Shown here: positions 5,630-6,935 of the stretch, in pieces
How the letters are laid out: every line of letters begins with the position of its first letter
Position numbering within the stretch: the stretch's first letter is position 1
DNA from: Roseomonas sp.
GTDB lineage: Bacteria > Pseudomonadota > Alphaproteobacteria > Acetobacterales > Acetobacteraceae
Length of the DNA stretch: 6,935 nucleotides
NCBI GenBank assembly: GCA_020249415.1
Contig: JADCFR010000308.1
Span: forward strand, 1 to 6,935
Direction: 5' to 3'
Program-made: the position numbers and the translations under genes
The notes under the pieces: generated by a model
The model's input: only the letters and a program-made list of their open reading frames with translations
Databases searched by the model: none
Told to the model about the DNA's origin: nothing

Positions 5630-6652
5630 TCAACGAATAGGCGGCGCGTACATCAGGCCGCCACGCGTCCATAAGTCGTTCAAGCCACGCGGCAGGTTGA
5701 TGGGTGAATCCTTGCCAAGGTTACGGTCAAAAATTTCACCATAATTCCCGACCGCCTTGATGGCGTTATAGGCCCAGCGCCGATCAATCCCCATCAACGG
5801 CCCGTGATCACCCGAAACACCGAGCAAGCGGCGAATGGAAGGGTTGGGGCTAGTCAGCATCTGATCCACATTGGCTTGGGTGACGCCCAATTCCTCAGCC
5901 TCGATCAGCGCAAAAACCGTCCAGCGCACGATATCGAAGAACTGATCATCGCCATGGCGGACCGCCGGCGCCAAGGGTTCCTTTGAGATGATATCGGGCA
6001 GCACGACATGTTCGGCTGGGTTGCGGAGCGCGCTGCGAATACCGGCAAGCTGGGAGGCATCGGTGGAAAACGCATCGCAGCGCCCGTTGTTGTAGGCGTT
6101 GCGCGTTTCCTCATTCTGTTCAAACACCAGGGGCTGGATGCGCGTATTGGTGCTGCGCGCCCAATCGGCAAGGTTCAATTCATTGGTGGTGCCGGCGGTG
6201 ACACAAATCGTGGCGCCCGCCAGATCAGCGGCACGCTTGGCGCCCGTGGCAACCCGCACCATGAAGCCCTGACCATCATAGAAATTGACGGCGGTGAAAT
6301 TGAGCCCATTCGCGGTATCGCGCGTATGCGACCAGGTGGTGGTGCGCGACAGCATATCCACCTGCCCCGATTGCAAGGCGGGCAAGCGCGCCTGGGAAGA
6401 CAGAACCACCCAGCGCACCTTATTGGCATCACCCAGAATGGCGGCGGCGACCGCGCGGCAGGTATCGGCATCAAGCCCGCGATTGACGCCTTGGCTATCA
6501 ATCACGCCAAAGCCAGGCGCGCCCGGATGCGCGCCGCAAATCAGCGCATCGCGCGCGCGGATGGCGGCGACAGTCGGGCCTTGTTGGACCGGTTGCGCGA
6601 AGGCCGGCAGCGCGGCGAGCAGGCCGGCGGCGAGCAGAAATTTGGCTTTCAT
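5630..6652 (-). CDS. Periplasmic amino-acid ABC transporter substrate-binding protein (AapJ/BztA-like)
   Basis: This 340-residue binding protein is of the general L-amino-acid type (solute-binding family 3, AapJ/BztA group), which captures amino acids in the periplasm for an ABC importer. A Sec signal peptide is clear: MKAK, a hydrophobic run, then AFA-Q with likely cleavage after residue 19. Family stretches are GLDADTCRAVAAAILGD (59-75), VDMLSRTTTW (98-107), YDGQGFMV (125-132), AGTTNELNLADW (153-164), RCDAFSTDASQL (191-202), IISKEPLAPAVRHGDDQ (221-237), GNYGEIFDRN (302-311), and GLNDLWTRGGLMYAPPIR at the end. Cysteines 39, 65, 150 and 192 fit the disulfides expected in this group. The protein is full length and intact. 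The ATG is preceded by GGAGG with 7-base spacing. It lies 20 bases after a probable TRAP permease gene and is probably cotranscribed with it. No ABC permease or ATPase gene is visible. The ligand class is inferred from family; individual substrates are not known. Confidence 0.94.
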   Translation of the reverse strand: MKAKFLLAAGLLAALPAFAQPVQQGPTVAAIRARDALICGAHPGAPGFGVIDSQGVNRGLDADTCRAVAAAILGDANKVRWVVLSSQARLPALQSGQVDMLSRTTTWSHTRDTANGLNFTAVNFYDGQGFMVRVATGAKRAADLAGATICVTAGTTNELNLADWARSTNTRIQPLVFEQNEETRNAYNNGRCDAFSTDASQLAGIRSALRNPAEHVVLPDIISKEPLAPAVRHGDDQFFDIVRWTVFALIEAEELGVTQANVDQMLTSPNPSIRRLLGVSGDHGPLMGIDRRWAYNAIKAVGNYGEIFDRNLGKDSPINLPRGLNDLWTRGGLMYAPPIR

Positions 6653-6659
6653 GGGTGAT

Positions 6660-6664
6660 CCTCC
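6660..6664 (-). promoter_or_regulatory. Strong ribosome binding site of the binding-protein gene
   Basis: On the minus strand, GGAGG stands seven bases before the ATG at 6652, close to the ideal Shine-Dalgarno. It sits in the 20-base gap after the upstream gene's stop, which leaves no room for a separate promoter there. The binding protein is therefore probably translated strongly from a shared transcript. Confidence 0.7.
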
Positions 6665-6672
6665 AAGATTGG

Positions 6673-6935
6673 TTATGTTGACGCAGGCACGGGCTTGCTA
6701 AGGCGCTGCCACAGGGCAACGCCACACAGCACCCCAAGCGCCAGCAATAGACGCTGCGTATCGGGCAGCAGATGCAAAAAGGCCGCCGCGAGGCCAACAA
6801 GGCCCATGGCCCAGCGCAAGACCCAGCCCATGGGGCGCAACAAATACCCCGCATAGGCTGATGTGATCAGTGTCAGTGCTGAGAGCTGAATCAGTGTCGC
6901 GGTCGCGATATCAAAAAAACTGCCGCGCAGCATGA
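6673..6935 (-). CDS. C-terminal end of a membrane protein, probably a TRAP transporter fused permease
   Basis: The frame is open to the right window edge and ends with TAA at 6675-6673, giving the last 87 codons or so. The methionine at 6933 is probably internal, since no start signal is visible and the protein continues out of the window. Three hydrophobic segments are seen, at about residues 10-33, 38-56 and 60-80 counted from that methionine. The stretch SAYAGYLLRPMGWVLRWAMG, followed by further hydrophobic helices, resembles the C-terminus of fused DctQM-type TRAP permeases (4TM/12TM), where a GYLxRPL-like turn is common. TRAP permeases are ion-gradient-driven importers that work with a periplasmic binding protein. 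The assignment comes from the tail only and is moderate; another polytopic membrane protein is possible. The gene immediately downstream is an ABC-type rather than TRAP-type binding protein. Confidence 0.65.
   Translation of the reverse strand, partial: MLRGSFFDIATATLIQLSALTLITSAYAGYLLRPMGWVLRWAMGLVGLAAAFLHLLPDTQRLLLALGVLCGVALWQRLSKPVPAST

Noticed and set aside
6008..6658. 216-codon open frame antisense to the amino-acid-binding protein gene
   Set aside because: The opposite strand encodes a full-length family member with signal peptide and strong ribosome binding site; the antisense product has no recognisable features.

Overview
The window is GC-rich DNA with strong third-position G/C bias. 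It carries a gene cluster typical of Alphaproteobacteria: DUF1285 / MoxR / DUF58 / DUF4159. Together with an AapJ-type amino-acid binding protein and a probable TRAP permease, it suggests a chromosomal segment of a Rhodospirillales or Acetobacteraceae-like organism. That placement is inferred from family content and codon style only. There are no tRNA or rRNA genes, CRISPR arrays, transposases or phage genes.

Layout, left to right. (1) On the minus strand, a DUF1285 gene (71-664) is followed by the first 24 codons of another gene that leaves the window at base 1. That gene is possibly a NUDIX CoA pyrophosphatase. (2) A 105-base divergent spacer (665-769) holds one copy of a short repeat and a small hairpin over the MoxR ribosome binding site. 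(3) On the plus strand, a tight three-gene operon follows: MoxR AAA+ ATPase (770-1774), DUF58 protein (1767-2627) and a large membrane-anchored BatA-N/DUF4159 protein (2627-5350). Both junctions overlap, by 8 bases and 1 base. (4) A 279-base spacer (5351-5629) is packed with perfect inverted repeats and a second copy of the short repeat. It lies between convergent transcription units. (5) On the minus strand, the 3' end of a probable TRAP transporter fused permease (6673-6935, cut by the window edge) is followed after 20 bases by a periplasmic amino-acid ABC-type substrate-binding protein (5630-6652).

How the genes work together. MoxR ATPases and their vWA/DUF58 partners form chaperone-like pairs. 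Here the DUF58 protein has no membrane segment and is probably cytosolic. By the positive-inside rule, the 907-residue DUF4159 protein probably spans the inner membrane four times and holds two large periplasmic parts. The operon therefore looks like a cytosolic ATPase plus adaptor acting on or through a membrane/periplasmic partner, with a probable envelope role; its substrate is unknown. Both vWA-like regions appear to lack the metal-binding DxSxS motif. The right-hand pair is an odd mix: a secondary (TRAP) permease next to an ABC-type binding protein, with no ABC permease or ATPase visible.

Nothing here is a clearly new system. The points most worth a second look are the signal-peptide-like segment inside the DUF4159 protein, the degenerate MIDAS sites, the mixed transporter pair and the palindrome-rich spacer.
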